Below, in pieces: positions 6,844 through 14,897 of a stretch of 36,968 bases of DNA. Positions within the stretch are counted from its first letter, which is position 1. Each line of letters starts with the position of its first letter. The position numbers and the translations under genes are program-made. The DNA comes from Faecalibacterium sp. UBA1762 (GTDB taxonomy: Bacteria; Bacillota; Clostridia; Oscillospirales; Ruminococcaceae). The notes beneath the pieces are model-generated. The model saw only the letters and a list, made by a program, of their open reading frames with translations, was not told the DNA's origin and ran no database searches. The stretch spans positions 1-36,968 of the forward strand of contig DCHC01000031.1 in NCBI GenBank assembly GCA_002314755.1, in the 5' to 3' direction.

Positions 6844-9006
6844 ATGTTTTCTGATACAATCCGCTCACCCTATGACGGGGTTTTTACCTGCGTTCCAGAC
6901 CAGACCCCTACCAATGGCGAGCCGGACGGTCCATTAACCGGCAACGGCAATATCGGTCTGGTATTCGGTCTGCAGGACGGTCTTCTAAAAGGGTTCCTTT
7001 CCACCAACAGTATGTGGTGCGCCCTGCCAACCCATTGGAAAGGCGGCGTAAAACACCTTGCCGCTTTTACCCTGGGTTTTGATGGGCTGTCCTCCGCCGA
7101 CTTTGCGGCAAGACAGGTTCTGCAAACTGCCGATCTGGAGGTTCGTCTGACATGCAATACGTGTACATTGGTGGTTGATAGCTTTGTACCGTATTACGAA
7201 AGCTGCACCATTTTCCGGGTCAGCTGCGAGACCGGTAGCTGCGTACTGAATACCGGGCTGGACGCACCGGAATTTGAACACTGTAACATACAACGTGCTC
7301 AAAGTGATATCTGCGTGGAAATAACCAAGGAATATGACCGAAGCGGCAGCGCATTTGTCACCGCCGCCAAGGCGAAGCTGACCCGCATCGACGGCGGCAG
7401 TCTGCACTGCGCGATACGAAAGGGCGAAACCTTAACCTTTATCGTCGCCGTCTCCACCAATCACGACCCCGCCAACCCACAGCCACATGCTTTTGACCTT
7501 GCCACAGCCAGAAAAGACCATCTTTCTCACTGGGCGGCCTTTTGGGCAAAATCCGCGGTTCACATTCCTTCCCAGCCGCTGATTGAAAAATACTGGGCGG
7601 CAAGCCAGTACATCATGGCATGCTCTGCCCGGGCAGACTACTTTGCCCCCGGCATTTTCGGACCGTTCATCACAACGGATTTGGCCAACTGGGGCAGTGA
7701 TTACCACCTGAATTACAATTATCAGGCGCCCTGGTGGGGGGTATTCTCCTCCAACCATGTAGAGCTTAGCGAGCCGTACGATGCCCCCTTGCTGGAATAC
7801 ATCCCCGCCGCACAAAAAAATGCCTGGGAGCTGCTGGGGTGCAGGGGCATATACAGTGTTGTGGGCATAGGCCCAAAGGGGTACGAAGCTGCCGCCATGT
7901 TCAACAAAGCGGATGGTAGCCCCAACCGACAGGCACCCTTTTGGGGGCAAAAATCCAACGCTGCCTACGCCGCCGTCAATATGCTGATGCGTTTTTACGC
8001 CACATACGATGCAGACTACGCCCGTGAAAAGGCTTATCCCTACTGTAAAGAGGTCGCCGCCTTCTGGCAAGACTATCTGCAATGGGACGGCAAAAGATAC
8101 GTGATTGTGGATGACTGTATTCACGAAAATGCTTATCTGGTCCACCAGATTCGAGATGTCGACCTGGATGTGCCGGATTATACCCACGATTTTAACCCCA
8201 TTGTCTCCCTGGGGCTGATTCGTATGGTACTCAAGGGGTTACTGCAGATGACTGACTTTCTGCAGCTGCAGGAGCCTGAACGGGAGAAATGGCAGCATAT
8301 TTTGGTCAATCTGAGCGATTACCCCACCCAGCAGCGGGACGGTAAAACCGTCTTTCGTTATACCGAACGGGGCATGGCCTGGTCTGACGGCAACTCCCTG
8401 GGCATTCAGCATATCTACCCCGCCCGTGCCATCGGCTTATCCTCGGATAAACAGTTGCTGCAAATTGCCCGGGATACCCTGCTTGCCATGTCCCGGTGGG
8501 AGGATTATAACGCTTTTCCCACCTTTTTTACCGCAGCGGCTTACCTTGGCTATGACCCGGATGATCTTTTAAAACGGCTGAACCGAGAACTGCGGGTACA
8601 CGGTTTCTCCAACGGTTTTGTCTATTACGGGGGCGGTGGTTTGGAATGCTGCAGCACCGTGCCCGCCACGGTCAACGCCATGCTGCTACAAAGTCATGAA
8701 GAATATATCCGTGTTTTCCCCGTCTGGAACCGAAAAACTGATGCCGCTTTTGAAAACCTGCGGGCAGACGGCGCTTTTTTGGTTTCCGCTCGGCTAAAAA
8801 ACGGGCAGATCGGTCCTCTTACCGTGACAAGCGAGCAGGGGCGCACAATGCGTTTGCTTTGCCCCTGGCCGGAAGGGCTTCAGGTGATAAGCGCCGGCGA
8901 AAAGTTGGCTGCCGATTACTTTACGGTACCTGACGGCACCGTTTACACCTTTGCCACAGAAAAAGGCAAAACCTATCTGGTACAAGGTCTTCACGCTTCA
9001 AACTGA
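6844..9006 (+). CDS. GH95-like (alpha/alpha)6-barrel glycosidase, possible alpha-L-fucosidase
   Basis: A 720-residue protein that most resembles glycoside hydrolase family 95 and its clan relatives. The N-terminal beta domain begins with the ligand-loop motif DGPLTGNGNIGL (about 28-39). The helical barrel contains ANWGSDYHLNYNYQAPWWG (281-299), which aligns with the catalytic-site segment of GH95. The C-terminal part MLLQSHEEYIRVFPVWN followed by LRADGAFLVSARLKNGQI matches the family's closing beta domain. No signal peptide is seen, so it probably acts in the cytoplasm. The ATG at 6844 follows AAAGGATG and a sigma-A promoter, and a terminator follows the stop. GH95 enzymes hydrolyse alpha-L-fucosides or galactosides. 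Here one of the two expected catalytic-base asparagines looks replaced by His, so specificity is uncertain; this may be a divergent subfamily. Confidence 0.72.
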   Translation: MFSDTIRSPYDGVFTCVPDQTPTNGEPDGPLTGNGNIGLVFGLQDGLLKGFLSTNSMWCALPTHWKGGVKHLAAFTLGFDGLSSADFAARQVLQTADLEVRLTCNTCTLVVDSFVPYYESCTIFRVSCETGSCVLNTGLDAPEFEHCNIQRAQSDICVEITKEYDRSGSAFVTAAKAKLTRIDGGSLHCAIRKGETLTFIVAVSTNHDPANPQPHAFDLATARKDHLSHWAAFWAKSAVHIPSQPLIEKYWAASQYIMACSARADYFAPGIFGPFITTDLANWGSDYHLNYNYQAPWWGVFSSNHVELSEPYDAPLLEYIPAAQKNAWELLGCRGIYSVVGIGPKGYEAAAMFNKADGSPNRQAPFWGQKSNAAYAAVNMLMRFYATYDADYAREKAYPYCKEVAAFWQDYLQWDGKRYVIVDDCIHENAYLVHQIRDVDLDVPDYTHDFNPIVSLGLIRMVLKGLLQMTDFLQLQEPEREKWQHILVNLSDYPTQQRDGKTVFRYTERGMAWSDGNSLGIQHIYPARAIGLSSDKQLLQIARDTLLAMSRWEDYNAFPTFFTAAAYLGYDPDDLLKRLNRELRVHGFSNGFVYYGGGGLECCSTVPATVNAMLLQSHEEYIRVFPVWNRKTDAAFENLRADGAFLVSARLKNGQIGPLTVTSEQGRTMRLLCPWPEGLQVISAGEKLAADYFTVPDGTVYTFATEKGKTYLVQGLHASN

Positions 9007-9025
9007 TTCAAAATAGCACACCATC

Positions 9026-9066
9026 GCCGCAACCTCTCTTTTGGGGGAGGCTGCGGCTTTGTTTAT
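9026..9066 (+). terminator. Intrinsic terminator after the GH95-like gene
   Basis: GCCGCA (9026-9031) pairs with TGCGGC (9052-9057), and CCTC inside pairs with GAGG. A T-rich stretch (TTTGTTTATTT) follows. Confidence 0.8.
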
Positions 9067-9138
9067 TTCTTGTCAGCTTGCATTGCGTGGCAAAACCATT
9101 TTGCGCTTAAAACAAGTCTTTTCTTTCCCGCCTTGCTA

Positions 9139-9147
9139 TGGTACAAT
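9139..9147 (+). promoter_or_regulatory. Extended -10 promoter for the gene at 9183
   Basis: TGG followed by TACAAT (9142-9147) makes an extended -10 element. The -35 region (TTTTCT at 9119-9124) is poor. It lies 35 bp upstream of the start codon and after the preceding terminator. Confidence 0.5.
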
Positions 9148-9182
9148 TATCTGCGGAGAAAGCAAACAAAAAGGAGCCGTTT

Positions 9183-11105
9183 ATGAAAATTACCGTACCC
9201 ACCATGCTGAATCTGCTGGAGGATTATGACCGGAAGGAGCTGCTCACCGCATTAAAAAGCCTTGGTGCAGACGAGGTCTTTTTTGCCCAGTGCAACGCCA
9301 GCAGCGAGATGCAGCGCTACTGCGATACCCTGCAAAAAAGCATTCCGTTTTTTCGCGAAAACGGTATTGAGCCCTGTATCTGGATGACCACCCTTTCTTT
9401 TTTGCCCAACAAAAGCTACACTCCGGTCATCACCTATGAAGGCGAGCCCTCTGCCGCCGCTTTGAACTGCCCACTGGATGACGCCTTTCTGCGGGATTAC
9501 TGTAACTTCATCCGGATTGCCGCCCGCACCGGCGTAAAGAAAATCGTTTTGGATGACGACCTGCGATTACATCTGCCCGGCACAAAGTTGTCCTGCTTTT
9601 GCCCTGCCCACATGAAGCTATATGCCGACCTGTTGAGCGAAGAGGTGGATGCCGAAACCATGCGCCGCAATCTGTTTGACAGCGCCCCCAACCGTTATCG
9701 TAAGGCATGGATGGACGGGGTTCAGCTGGCACTGGAGCATGCCGCGGGAACAATCCGTACTGCCGTGGATGAGATTGACCCCGCCATCGAGGTTTTGCTG
9801 TGCTGCGGACCTTCCCTGTTCGGCGGTGACGGCAGTGACCCGATAAAACTGGGCCATATTCTGCGTGGCAGACATCCATTGTCCCTGCGCACCATCGGCG
9901 CTCCCTATTGGCAGATCTGCCACCTTGGCCGCAATATGCTTTCCGCTTTGGATTTCGCCCGTCACCAGGCATATGAACTGACAAAACAGGGTGTTACCGC
10001 CATTGCCGAGGGGGACGTCTATCCCCGCCCCCGTGCGTACACCTCCTCCGCCCTGTTGGAAATATTTCACACCGTCTGTCTTGCCGACGGCAATTTTGGC
10101 CGTATGATGAAATACGGGCTGGATTACACCTCCTCGCTGCAGTATGAGCCCGGGTATATCGCTGCCGATCAACGCAATAAATCGCTGTATTCCCAAATAG
10201 AGGCAATCTTCAACGGCAAAAAGTCCTGGGGACTGCATCTGGTCGAGCCCTTTGACCGTATTTCCCATACCCATACAGTCAGCCGAACACCGGAGATGGA
10301 GGTCTGTGTCTCCCCGGCGCGGGAATTTGCCAACACAATGTCTATCCCACTGGTATTTGAGCCCGGCACACCCAATTTGATTTTCGGAGAAAACGCCCGC
10401 AACCTGGATGTCAGACTTTTACAAAACGGTGCCGTGCTGGATTTGCCTGCCGCTCTGATTCTGATGCAGGAAAAGCAGCTGGATTTAGGTATTATATCCT
10501 ACAGCGAAGCCCAGTTTGACGAAAACGCCGAGCAGGCGACCAACTGCGGCAATGTTTCCAACCGGGAGATTTACCTTGACCAAAATGGTGAAAAGGTTGG
10601 ACTTTCCGGCGACCCGGGCGTGATGAAGCTTTACTTAAAGGGTAGCGCTGAGCTGCTCTCCCGTTTTATTCTGAAAGGCTGCAGTTTTCCTGCCGCCTTC
10701 CGCTACCAAAATGCCGACGGTCAGCGTTTTTTGATCTACAACTTTAACGCTAAAAAGGCCCTTGCCACCTGGGGCGCAGTACAGGGATACTGCCGTCAAA
10801 ACCAGCTATTCCGTGCCGTGGAATGGATGATGAACCGCCGCTGCCCTGCCAGCTGCCTTGGAAACCCGGATTTGTATACCATGGTCAAACAGAATGAAAC
10901 TGGTATTGCAGTCGGCCTGTGGAACTATTTTGAGGATGCCATTCAGCAGCCGGTCATCTGCCTTGGAGAAAGCTACCGTAAACTGACCTGTGTAAACTGC
11001 GAAGGCGTGCTGGAAGCCGACCCGACCGCCGACGGCGGCCGCCGAGTGGTTTTGAACCGCCCGTTGTCTGCCTACAGCTTTTGCTTCATTCTGGCAGAAA
11101 AGTAA
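9183..11105 (+). CDS. Uncharacterised 640-residue protein, probable glycosidase-like barrel
   Basis: A 640-residue soluble protein not assignable to a named family from memory. The first 380 residues have the alternating strand/helix pattern of a TIM barrel: SLGADEVFFAQCN, NGIEPCIWMTTL, TGVKKIVLDDDLRLH, PAIEVLLCCGPSL, GVTAIAEGDVYPRPRAY. The rest looks like a flavodoxin-like and a terminal beta domain, an arrangement seen in GH42-like enzymes. Acidic residues in VLDDDLRLH and AEGDVYPR are candidate active-site positions. There is no signal peptide. ATG 9183 is chosen because AAAAAGGAGCC lies 5-10 nt upstream; an in-frame ATG at 9138 overlaps the promoter. It has its own promoter and terminator and sits beside the GH95-like gene. 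A role in sugar breakdown is inference from fold and context. Confidence 0.6.
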   Translation: MKITVPTMLNLLEDYDRKELLTALKSLGADEVFFAQCNASSEMQRYCDTLQKSIPFFRENGIEPCIWMTTLSFLPNKSYTPVITYEGEPSAAALNCPLDDAFLRDYCNFIRIAARTGVKKIVLDDDLRLHLPGTKLSCFCPAHMKLYADLLSEEVDAETMRRNLFDSAPNRYRKAWMDGVQLALEHAAGTIRTAVDEIDPAIEVLLCCGPSLFGGDGSDPIKLGHILRGRHPLSLRTIGAPYWQICHLGRNMLSALDFARHQAYELTKQGVTAIAEGDVYPRPRAYTSSALLEIFHTVCLADGNFGRMMKYGLDYTSSLQYEPGYIAADQRNKSLYSQIEAIFNGKKSWGLHLVEPFDRISHTHTVSRTPEMEVCVSPAREFANTMSIPLVFEPGTPNLIFGENARNLDVRLLQNGAVLDLPAALILMQEKQLDLGIISYSEAQFDENAEQATNCGNVSNREIYLDQNGEKVGLSGDPGVMKLYLKGSAELLSRFILKGCSFPAAFRYQNADGQRFLIYNFNAKKALATWGAVQGYCRQNQLFRAVEWMMNRRCPASCLGNPDLYTMVKQNETGIAVGLWNYFEDAIQQPVICLGESYRKLTCVNCEGVLEADPTADGGRRVVLNRPLSAYSFCFILAEK

Positions 11106-11130
11106 GCCTGCTATCTATTCGAAAAAAGGA

Positions 11131-11171
11131 AAACCGGGGCGTGACTACACAAAATAGTCACGCCCCGGTTT
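11131..11171. terminator. Strong intrinsic terminator (17-bp stem)
   Basis: AAACCGGGGCGTGACTA (11131-11147) and TAGTCACGCCCCGGTTT (11155-11171) form a perfect 17-bp stem with a 7-nt loop. It ends the 9183 gene. The T-tract on the plus strand is short, and the A-rich upstream flank would also allow termination on the minus strand. Confidence 0.88.
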
Positions 11172-11266
11172 GCATATATTAGCATTATGATACATAAAAA
11201 TAGACAAAGAAAGCCGGGCTCGGTCAGAATTCCCAAATAAAAAAAACGCATAAAGGAGAGCTGAAA

Positions 11267-12781
11267 ATGGAATACAAACTTTTTCGCGATTCGGTCAACG
11301 CCTTAGGTACGGTCACCGATATACAGCAGGAAATACCCATAGAAACCGAGATCATGGTACCGGATTATCTGCCGGCAGTTTTTAAAATTGTCAAAACCCT
11401 GATCCACCGGGTCATTTTACAGCGGGAGATACAGAACGGGCACCTGCTTTTGGAGGGCTATTTCCGGATTGAGGTATTATACCAAAGTGAGGATCAGAAC
11501 CTGTGCACCATCGAGCAAAAGGTCGCTTTTTCCCGCCAGACCGAACTGAAGCTGACCGAGGGGCAACTCGTCCGCTGCATTCTGGTCAGCGGAGAGGTTC
11601 AGTATACCAACTGCAGGGCGCTGAGCCAGCACCGACTGGATCTGCGGGGGGCCTATAACCTAACCGCTCGGATTACCCTGCAGACAGCCCAGCCCATTGT
11701 AACCGCTGTCACAGGTGACGGAATACAGCAAAAAAGCTGTACAGTACCTGCGGTTAGCCTGTACACCACCCGGGAAAAACAGTTTACCCTGCAGGAGTCT
11801 GTGGAACTACAAAACCAACCGGAACAGATTCTCCATTCTTACGGAAACATCCGGGTTCAGGAGCTGCGATGCATCTCGGGTAAAGCGGTTGCAAAAGGTG
11901 ATGCAGTCATCACTTTGGTCTACTGCTGTACCGGGACGGATAAACCCCTGCAGCAGGTATTCTCGCTGCCTTTTCACCAGGTAATTGATGCAACCGATCT
12001 GCCGGAGGACGGAGAGTCTCAGCTGAACGGCACCGTAATTGGTTGTTCACTCGCCGCAGATGAGGAGGATTCCTCCAAAACGGTGCTGAACTGCGTGTGC
12101 CTAATGACTGTTGTACAGATACGCAAGCTGGAATATATGGGTGTTGCCGACTGTTTTTCCACCGTGTGTGAAACCAGCCTTTCCCGACAGGAGCTGACTA
12201 CCGACGTACTGCTGGAAACCGTAAACACTTCACTGGAAATGTCTCTCCATGATAGCCTGCCGGAGGATTCCCTTGAGGTCTTGGAATGTCTGGTCGAATG
12301 CTTTGCGCCGGAGGTTTTTCCAGAGGAAAAGCAATGCATCGTAAGAGGACGAGTTGCTGCCCACCTGGTCTGCCGTAATGCATTGGGCGAAATTGACTGT
12401 TATGACAAAACTGCGGATTATCAACTGCCTGATGGGTACCCCTACCTGTCCCAGGAGCTGATCCCGATCCTGTCTGCCTGGTGCGAGGGCTGGCGTTTCA
12501 GCCAGACCGAAAGCCGGGTACAGGTAACCGCGAATATCCGCCTGCAGGGGATGCTGTGTAAAAAACAAACCTTTCCACTGGTGGAGAATATCACCGGCAA
12601 CGCACCGCTTGCCCAGGAGGAGGAGGTTGCCCTGCGGGTATACTACGCCTGCACCGGAGAAAAAGTTTTTGATATCGCCAAACGTTACCACGCCGATCCC
12701 AATGTAATCTCTGCCCTTGCGGGGATAGACGGCGATACCCTGCAGCAGGACTGCCGCCTGCTGATACCCCAAAATTCTTAA
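11267..12781 (+). CDS. SPOCS (DUF3794) repeat protein with C-terminal LysM
   Basis: A 504-residue protein made of SPOCS/DUF3794 domains with a LysM peptidoglycan-binding domain at the C-terminus. The first SPOCS copy covers about residues 30-130 (VPDYLPAVFKIVKT, LEGYFRIEVLYQSED). Later copies cover about 180-290 and 320-440. The LysM (about 455-502) shows VYYACTGEKVFDIAKRYHAD, NVISALAGI and CRLLIP. Such proteins occur in spore-forming Clostridia and are thought to act in the spore envelope or coat. No signal peptide is visible, in keeping with assembly from the mother cell. The ATG at 11267 follows AAAGGAGAGCTGAAA. The stop codon overlaps that of the convergent regulator, with no terminator between. 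The upstream 95 bp hold no clear sigma-A promoter; sporulation control is plausible but unproven. Confidence 0.88.
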   Translation: MEYKLFRDSVNALGTVTDIQQEIPIETEIMVPDYLPAVFKIVKTLIHRVILQREIQNGHLLLEGYFRIEVLYQSEDQNLCTIEQKVAFSRQTELKLTEGQLVRCILVSGEVQYTNCRALSQHRLDLRGAYNLTARITLQTAQPIVTAVTGDGIQQKSCTVPAVSLYTTREKQFTLQESVELQNQPEQILHSYGNIRVQELRCISGKAVAKGDAVITLVYCCTGTDKPLQQVFSLPFHQVIDATDLPEDGESQLNGTVIGCSLAADEEDSSKTVLNCVCLMTVVQIRKLEYMGVADCFSTVCETSLSRQELTTDVLLETVNTSLEMSLHDSLPEDSLEVLECLVECFAPEVFPEEKQCIVRGRVAAHLVCRNALGEIDCYDKTADYQLPDGYPYLSQELIPILSAWCEGWRFSQTESRVQVTANIRLQGMLCKKQTFPLVENITGNAPLAQEEEVALRVYYACTGEKVFDIAKRYHADPNVISALAGIDGDTLQQDCRLLIPQNS

Positions 12782-13383
12782 TCCGATTTTCTTTTAGGCA
12801 TACCGATTAAAGTAAACAAACCATGCCGATTACAGTAGGCGTAAAACCGCGCATAAGGTAGCCGTGGAAAACGTACAGCGGCATCCTGCTCCGGGTAGAG
12901 CTTACGGATCAGGACACTGTCGGATGCCACGCACGCCACAAAGCTGATGCTGTGTGTCTTCTCCATGGGGTGGTTAAAGTTGAGGAACCATTCGTTCTCC
13001 ACCTCTTCAAAAGCGGCAGAGTGCTGTTCTTCTGCTGGTTCCGCCTCCAGCTGCGGCAACAGAATACCACAACAGCTGAACGCCCCCTGGCCCATGGACC
13101 ACAACACATTACCGCACACCGGGCAGACATAAAAGCAGGAACGGCGCAGATTTCCGGAAGTATTGGTGTTGACAAGACTTTGCCCGTAAGCGAGCTCTGC
13201 CAGGCTGACGCCCAGTGCCTCTGCTAACGGCTGCAGCAGGGTAATATCCGGTAAACCGTGCCCGGTCTCCCATTTGCTAACCGCTTTATCACTGACACAC
13301 AGGTTGTCTGCCAACTGCTTTTGCGTAATTCCTTTTTTCTTTCTCAGCTCGCTGATTGTACTGCCGGTCACATAAGGATCCAT
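12778..13383 (-). CDS. XRE-family HTH regulator fused to a desulfoferrodoxin (superoxide reductase-like) module
   Basis: A 201-residue three-part protein. Residues 8-64 are an XRE/Cro-type helix-turn-helix (ISELRKKKGITQKQLADNL, SDKAVSKWETG). Residues 84-110 are a desulforedoxin-type iron site: CPVC (C87, C90) and CC (C104, C105). Residues 118-192 match the superoxide reductase domain, with all five expected iron ligands: H121 (EQH), H138 (NHPM), H144 (KTHSI), C184 and H187 (YCNRHGLF). It is therefore a DNA-binding protein carrying both iron centres of a two-iron superoxide reductase, suggesting a redox or oxygen-sensing regulator; enzymatic activity is also possible. The ATG at 13383 lies behind AAGGAGAAGC; an earlier in-frame ATG lacks a ribosome binding site. 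Its promoter lies within the upstream operon's terminator, and a palindrome at 13424-13443 may be its operator. Confidence 0.85.
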   Translation of the reverse strand: MDPYVTGSTISELRKKKGITQKQLADNLCVSDKAVSKWETGHGLPDITLLQPLAEALGVSLAELAYGQSLVNTNTSGNLRRSCFYVCPVCGNVLWSMGQGAFSCCGILLPQLEAEPAEEQHSAAFEEVENEWFLNFNHPMEKTHSISFVACVASDSVLIRKLYPEQDAAVRFPRLPYARFYAYCNRHGLFTLIGMPKRKSD

Positions 13384-13423
13384 CTTTTGCTTCTCCTTCT
13401 CTTTTTTCTTCAATAATTTATAG

Positions 13424-13443
13424 GAAAGGGCGATTGCCCTTTC
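13424..13443. repeat. Palindrome in the HTH-desulfoferrodoxin leader, candidate operator
   Basis: GAAAGGGC (13424-13431) and GCCCTTTC (13436-13443) are perfect inverted copies around GATT. The site lies about 10-30 nt after the predicted transcription start of the regulator gene and 41 bp before its start codon. This is a typical position for an autoregulatory operator of a dimeric XRE protein. It could alternatively act as an RNA hairpin; no T-tract follows. Confidence 0.55.
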
Positions 13444-13459
13444 TCTTTTTTCTGATTCT

Positions 13460-13488
13460 ATTATAAAAAAACACGCTGCGCAGTGCAA
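13460..13488 (-). promoter_or_regulatory. Sigma-A promoter of the HTH-desulfoferrodoxin gene
   Basis: Minus strand TTGCAC (13488-13483), a 17-bp spacer and TATAAT (13465-13460). The -35 box lies in the loop of the preceding operon's terminator, and the spacer contains one terminator arm and its T-tract. Confidence 0.72.
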
Positions 13489-13501
13489 CCTACGCAGCGT
13501 G
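13464..13501 (-). terminator. Intrinsic terminator of the dehydratase operon
   Basis: Read on the minus strand, CACGCTGCG (13501-13493) pairs perfectly with CGCAGCGTG (13480-13472). A run of seven T follows (complement of A at 13465-13471). It lies just after the pduO stop. Confidence 0.9.
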
Positions 13502-13515
13502 GAGAGAATAAATGA

Positions 13516-14550
13516 TTAAAGCTGAGAAAAAATACTCAAAGCATATTCACATAGGGCGTGATCCTCTTCGCCGGTGCCGCCGGATACACCCAAACCACCG
13601 ATAATTCTGCCATTCTCCACCAGCGGAACACCGCCGCCGAAGATGACCATCTTATCCAGATTGGCAAGGCCATAGAAGGTCTGTCCCGGCTGTGCAATTT
13701 TGGACAGCTCCATAGTGGACATTTTGACTGCTACGCTGGTATATGCCTTTTTGACGGCAACCTCATAGCTGACCAGGAACGCGTCATCCATAACATGCAC
13801 TGCAATGGGGTTTCCCTCAGAATTGCACACAGCAATGACTGCTTTTTTGCCCGTCTCTAAGGCACGGGCTTCCACAGCCTCTATCAGTCGCTTAGCACGG
13901 GCAAGATCTATAGGACGGTAGTCGCCCAACTGGCGCAAAACCTCTTTGACAATATCGTTAGAGCCTTCCATTGCTTTTCCTCCCGTAGGTCCAGACTGTG
14001 CCGTTTTATCCGTTACAGGGGCAGCAACTCCTGCGGCAGCCATCTTCCCGGCGTCTGTCTCCAAATAACGCGCCATGATATACAAATAATCCGACAGTCG
14101 GTTTAAGAACATCTTGGTGGAACCCTGCGCACTGAAACGGCGATCCATGGTAATCAACGCCCGCTCTGCCCGGCGCGCTACGGTACGGGCGACATCCAAT
14201 CGTGCCCCTGCCTCACTGGCGCCAGGCAGCACAAAGCTGAAAGTCTCCGGCAGTACCTCATTCATCCGGTCCATTTCCATCTCCAGAAAAGCAATTTCCT
14301 CTTCCTGCAAGATATACTGCGGATTACGGATATCAGCAATACCTGCCATAACCGTCATCAGATTGCGTTGTACCCGGGTCAATCCACCGCGCAGCGCCTC
14401 TTCCTTGATAAGCACCTTGGCAAGGCCAATCTGGCTGGTAAGCTCATCGATGCAGCCAAGAGTATCGATACGCTCATCCGATTTAAAGATTTGCATACCG
14501 GAGCCCAGGCTGGTCATTCCCTTATCACCGTGTTTGGTATATACCTTCAT
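13516..14550 (-). CDS. pduO: PduO-type corrinoid adenosyltransferase with C-terminal HbpS/GlcG-like domain
   Basis: A 344-residue two-domain protein that makes adenosylcobalamin, the cofactor of the dehydratase encoded upstream. Residues 1-165 are a PduO-type ATP:cob(I)alamin adenosyltransferase: YTKHGDKGMTSL (ATP-binding N-terminus), SFVLPG and ARTVARRAER, then FLNRLSDYLYIMARY. Residues about 213-344 form the haem-binding HbpS/GlcG-like domain (DUF336): KKAVIAVCNSEGNPI, KKAYTSVAVKMST, MVIFGGGVPL, IIGGLGVSGG. The linker is disordered, with a short amphipathic helix SNDIVKEVLRQLGDY (197-211). It starts 5 nt after the pduH stop behind AGAAGGA and ends the operon, followed by a terminator. The same two-domain layout is found in Salmonella PduO. 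Confidence 0.94.
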   Translation of the reverse strand: MKVYTKHGDKGMTSLGSGMQIFKSDERIDTLGCIDELTSQIGLAKVLIKEEALRGGLTRVQRNLMTVMAGIADIRNPQYILQEEEIAFLEMEMDRMNEVLPETFSFVLPGASEAGARLDVARTVARRAERALITMDRRFSAQGSTKMFLNRLSDYLYIMARYLETDAGKMAAAGVAAPVTDKTAQSGPTGGKAMEGSNDIVKEVLRQLGDYRPIDLARAKRLIEAVEARALETGKKAVIAVCNSEGNPIAVHVMDDAFLVSYEVAVKKAYTSVAVKMSTMELSKIAQPGQTFYGLANLDKMVIFGGGVPLVENGRIIGGLGVSGGTGEEDHALCEYALSIFSQL

Positions 14551-14555
14551 AATTT

Positions 14556-14897
14556 TTAATCCTTCTGTGTTTTGAACGGTAGCTTCTTGATTGCTCTTGC
14601 GCTGTCTGCCCCTACGGATCTGGCAGCCTCTGCCGTGGCTTCAGTCAGCCAAAAAACAGGTTTTTCCCAGGGGCATCCGCGCAGCTGCAACGCCACTTGA
14701 CTGCCCACTATGGCAACACCGCTACCCAAAACCGAGCTTTCTGCCGCATTGGCTGCAAGCCGCCGCAAATCGGTGCCCTGTTCCATGGAGATCTGATATA
14801 ATACACCCTCTTCCTCTATCCCTGCGCAGACATTACGCAGACATATCGGGTCGGGATCACTGACATACACATAAATGGAAGGTTTTTGAACGATCAT
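14556..14897 (-). CDS. pduH: Diol/glycerol dehydratase reactivase small subunit
   Basis: A 113-residue protein of the PduH/DdrB/GdrB family. It works with PduG to release damaged cobalamin from the dehydratase, in an ATP-dependent exchange. The segment RNVCAGIEEEGVLYQI resembles one in the dehydratase medium subunit (RNLCAGIEEEGMIPRV here in PduD), as known for this family, whose fold mimics that subunit. GSGVAIVGSQVALQLR is also typical. The ATG overlaps the pduG stop in an ATGA arrangement (14894-14897), so translation is coupled. Confidence 0.93.
   Translation of the reverse strand: MIVQKPSIYVYVSDPDPICLRNVCAGIEEEGVLYQISMEQGTDLRRLAANAAESSVLGSGVAIVGSQVALQLRGCPWEKPVFWLTEATAEAARSVGADSARAIKKLPFKTQKD

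Noticed and set aside
11173..11181. CATATATTA resembling a sigma-K -10 element before the SPOCS/LysM gene
   Set aside because: No AC -35 element at the right distance; kept only as a weak possibility.
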